Assembly (NCBI GenBank): GCA_025964685.1
Contig: JAOPYG010000346.1
Coordinates: 1 to 45,042 of the forward strand
Direction of reading: 5' to 3'
From: Actinoallomurus sp.
GTDB taxonomy: Bacteria > Actinomycetota > Actinomycetes > Streptosporangiales > Streptosporangiaceae
DNA length: 45,042 nucleotides
Shown: positions 44,401-45,042 of the stretch, one piece after another
How positions within the stretch are numbered: the first letter of the stretch is position 1
How the letters are laid out: each line of letters opens with the position of its first letter
Notes under the pieces: model-generated
Seen by the model: only the letters and a program-made list of their open reading frames with translations
Told to the model about the DNA's origin: nothing
The model's database searches: none
Position numbers and translations under genes: made by a program

Positions 44401-45042
44401 GGCCTCGTCGAGAGCCTCCTGCTTGAGCCGGCCGCTCAGCGTCACCAGGTCATCGGCGAGCAGGCGTACGCGGGCGTCGCGCAGGTCGGACTGGATGACC
44501 GCGGCCCGCCGGGCGATCTCGGCCTGCCGCCCCAGCGGCTTGAGCTGGCGGCGCAGCTCGGTGGTGAGGTCCTGGACCCGCGTCAGGTTGGCCTGCATGG
44601 CGTCCAGCTTGCGGAGGGCCTTCTCCTTGCGCTTACGGTGCTTCAGGACACCCGCGGCCTCCTCGATGACCGCCCGGCGCCCCTCCGGCCCGGAGTGCAG
44701 CACCCGGTCGAGCTGGCCCTGGCCGATGATCACGTGCATCTCGCGGCCGATGCCGGAGTCCGACAGCAGCTCCTGGACGTCGAGCAGCCGGCAGGAATCT
44801 CCGTTGATGGAGTATTCGCTCTGCCCCGACCGGAACATCAGCCGGCTGATCGTGACCTCGGTGTAGTCGATGGGCAGGGCGCCATCGGTGTTGTCGATGG
44901 TGAGAAGGACCTCGGCACGGCCGAGCGGCGGGCGCGACGAGGTGCCCGCGAAGATCACGTCTTCCATCTTGCCGCCGCGCAGCGACTTGGCGCCCTGCTC
45001 GCCCATCACCCAGGCGAGCGCGTCGACGACGTTGGACTTGCC
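41491..45042 (-). CDS. smc: Chromosome segregation protein SMC, 5' end missing
   Basis: 1,183 residues are visible, the N-terminus is cut by the window edge. The frame opens inside Walker A (GKSNVVDALAWVMG), continues through EQGAKSLRGGKMEDVIFAGT and a first coiled coil. A hinge domain lies around 43130-43600 (ASLLSVEPGAEVAIAAALGA, then a glycine-rich GGGGGR). The second coiled coil follows, then the C-terminal head: LSGGERSLVAIAFLVA and Walker B FYVLDEVEAALDDTN. It forms the bacterial condensin with ScpA/B. It is placed upstream of the globin pair and ftsY, as in other actinobacteria. Confidence 0.96.
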   Translation of the reverse strand, partial: GKSNVVDALAWVMGEQGAKSLRGGKMEDVIFAGTSSRPPLGRAEVLLTIDNTDGALPIDYTEVTISRLMFRSGQSEYSINGDSCRLLDVQELLSDSGIGREMHVIIGQGQLDRVLHSGPEGRRAVIEEAAGVLKHRKRKEKALRKLDAMQANLTRVQDLTTELRRQLKPLGRQAEIARRAAVIQSDLRDARVRLLADDLVTLSGRLKQEALDEAAVRQRHTSVEEALAAAQQRETLLEAEAAEQAPVLTRAQETWYSLSSLRERLRGVGEVAAERYRHAAEAEEDERRGRDPEDMEREAAEVREQEEVLGERLEAVEELLAESVRERSEVESALEVEERRLQVAARAAADRREGLVRLRGQVDALDSKTQATEAEIGRLAEARAAAEERARVAESEYSSQETQAAEDPELAAEHERAQEILEQAKDSAEQAREAVDAPRRDLRETHERVGAERGADQAAQKDVTALQARVEALDLTLGSAADGGEALLSAGLDGVLGTLASLLSVEPGAEVAIAAALGAATEAVAVASLDTAESALSLLRAGDAGQAGLVVGDGPSAGPPGATLPGGARHATDLVTAAESVRSAVHHLLSGVVVVDHLAAAASLVRTAPTLRAVTRDGDLLGAHWALGGGGGRQSPLQMRAARDEAAGRLAAAREKAEHTAEALEEAVEAEQRAQAVLEAAQAAVGEAQAGVNRAQAGLDRVRAKVREAAAEAAQEARHVAGLQAAARAARQEAERLSASVRAAEEGRERDAEARALLVERLETAESEPLEEDDQDSTRRDELADRCQALRDAEMEARLNVRTAEERVTAITGRADALLRAAAQERAERSRAAERRERRVRDARVAQAVVTGAREALTRIEVSIAAAVAEREAAEQTRTAREEELKTVRTRVRELTGEHERLVNVAHGSEVARAERRLRLEQMEERAMEEYGLEVDVLISEYGPDQLIPPAPDAPEDAVPEPYDRATQEKRAKQAERQLTQLGKVNPLALEEFAALEERHAFLTSQLEDLKKTRRDLLTVVKEVDERVEEVFTSAYEDTAREFEGIFSRLFPGGDGRLSLTEPEDMLTTGIEVEARPPGKKVKRLSLLSGGERSLVAIAFLVAIFKARPSPFYVLDEVEAALDDTNTQRLLGIFEELRESSQLIVITHQKRTMEGADALYGVSMRGDGVTQVISQRLREAEPV

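Overview
The window is about 70% GC chromosomal DNA of an actinomycete. I infer this from the strong third-position GC bias, GTG starts, a GlnR-type box in front of amtB-glnB-glnD, a one-piece PadR-ABC exporter cassette and the order smc / ftsY / amtB-glnB-glnD / ffh / rpsP-khpA-rimM-trmD-rplS / lepB / rnhB / DUF2469 / dprA-yifB-yraN / rpsB-tsf-pyrH-frr-cdsA / rlmN. This order is the conserved actinobacterial core block, read here mostly on the minus strand. The family could be Streptosporangiales or a relative; I cannot fix the genus from sequence alone.

Layout. 1-7.6 kb is accessory: the 3' end of a class III aminotransferase, a flavin-nucleotide-binding protein, a PadR-controlled ABC exporter, a DUF2079 membrane protein, a HIT hydrolase and a second ABC ATPase/permease pair. 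7.8-11.1 kb has a four-repeat DivIVA-like protein, rlmN and a SUFU-domain protein. 11.1-15.3 kb is cdsA, frr, pyrH, tsf and rpsB (phospholipid synthesis, ribosome recycling, UMP kinase, translation). 15.6-20.4 kb runs on the plus strand: an M23-like exported protein, yraN, yifB, dprA. 20.6-28.3 kb returns to the minus strand with DUF2469, rnhB, lepB, a structured RNA-like intergenic element, rplS, trmD, rimM, khpA, rpsP and ffh. 28.4-30.8 kb is an insert: a MarR/cupin divergent pair and an exported protein of unknown function. 30.9-35 kb is the nitrogen operon amtB-glnB-glnD. A large LuxR-family ATPase regulator (35.3-37.6 kb) separates it from ftsY, a DivIVA-like coiled-coil protein, two paralogous globins and the 3' part of smc.

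Most notable points: (1) ffh, an essential gene, is interrupted by one in-frame amber codon exactly where the conserved sequence expects a lysine. (2) A roughly 250-300 nt intergenic stretch between lepB and rplS folds into a chain of perfect hairpins and looks like a structured RNA, possibly an orphan HEARO/omega-type element. (3) Both ABC ATPase/permease pairs are bridged by a 20-22 codon mini-ORF that overlaps its two neighbours with ATGA/GTGA junctions. (4) Several local tandem duplications sit at the 3' ends of genes or just behind them (yifB, dprA, the M23 gene). (5) Readable operators and promoters: a GlnR box, twin MarR palindromes, and three leaderless-type promoters. (6) A small cysteine-rich ORF lies between yifB and dprA.

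I saw no tRNA, rRNA, CRISPR array, transposase or prophage gene.
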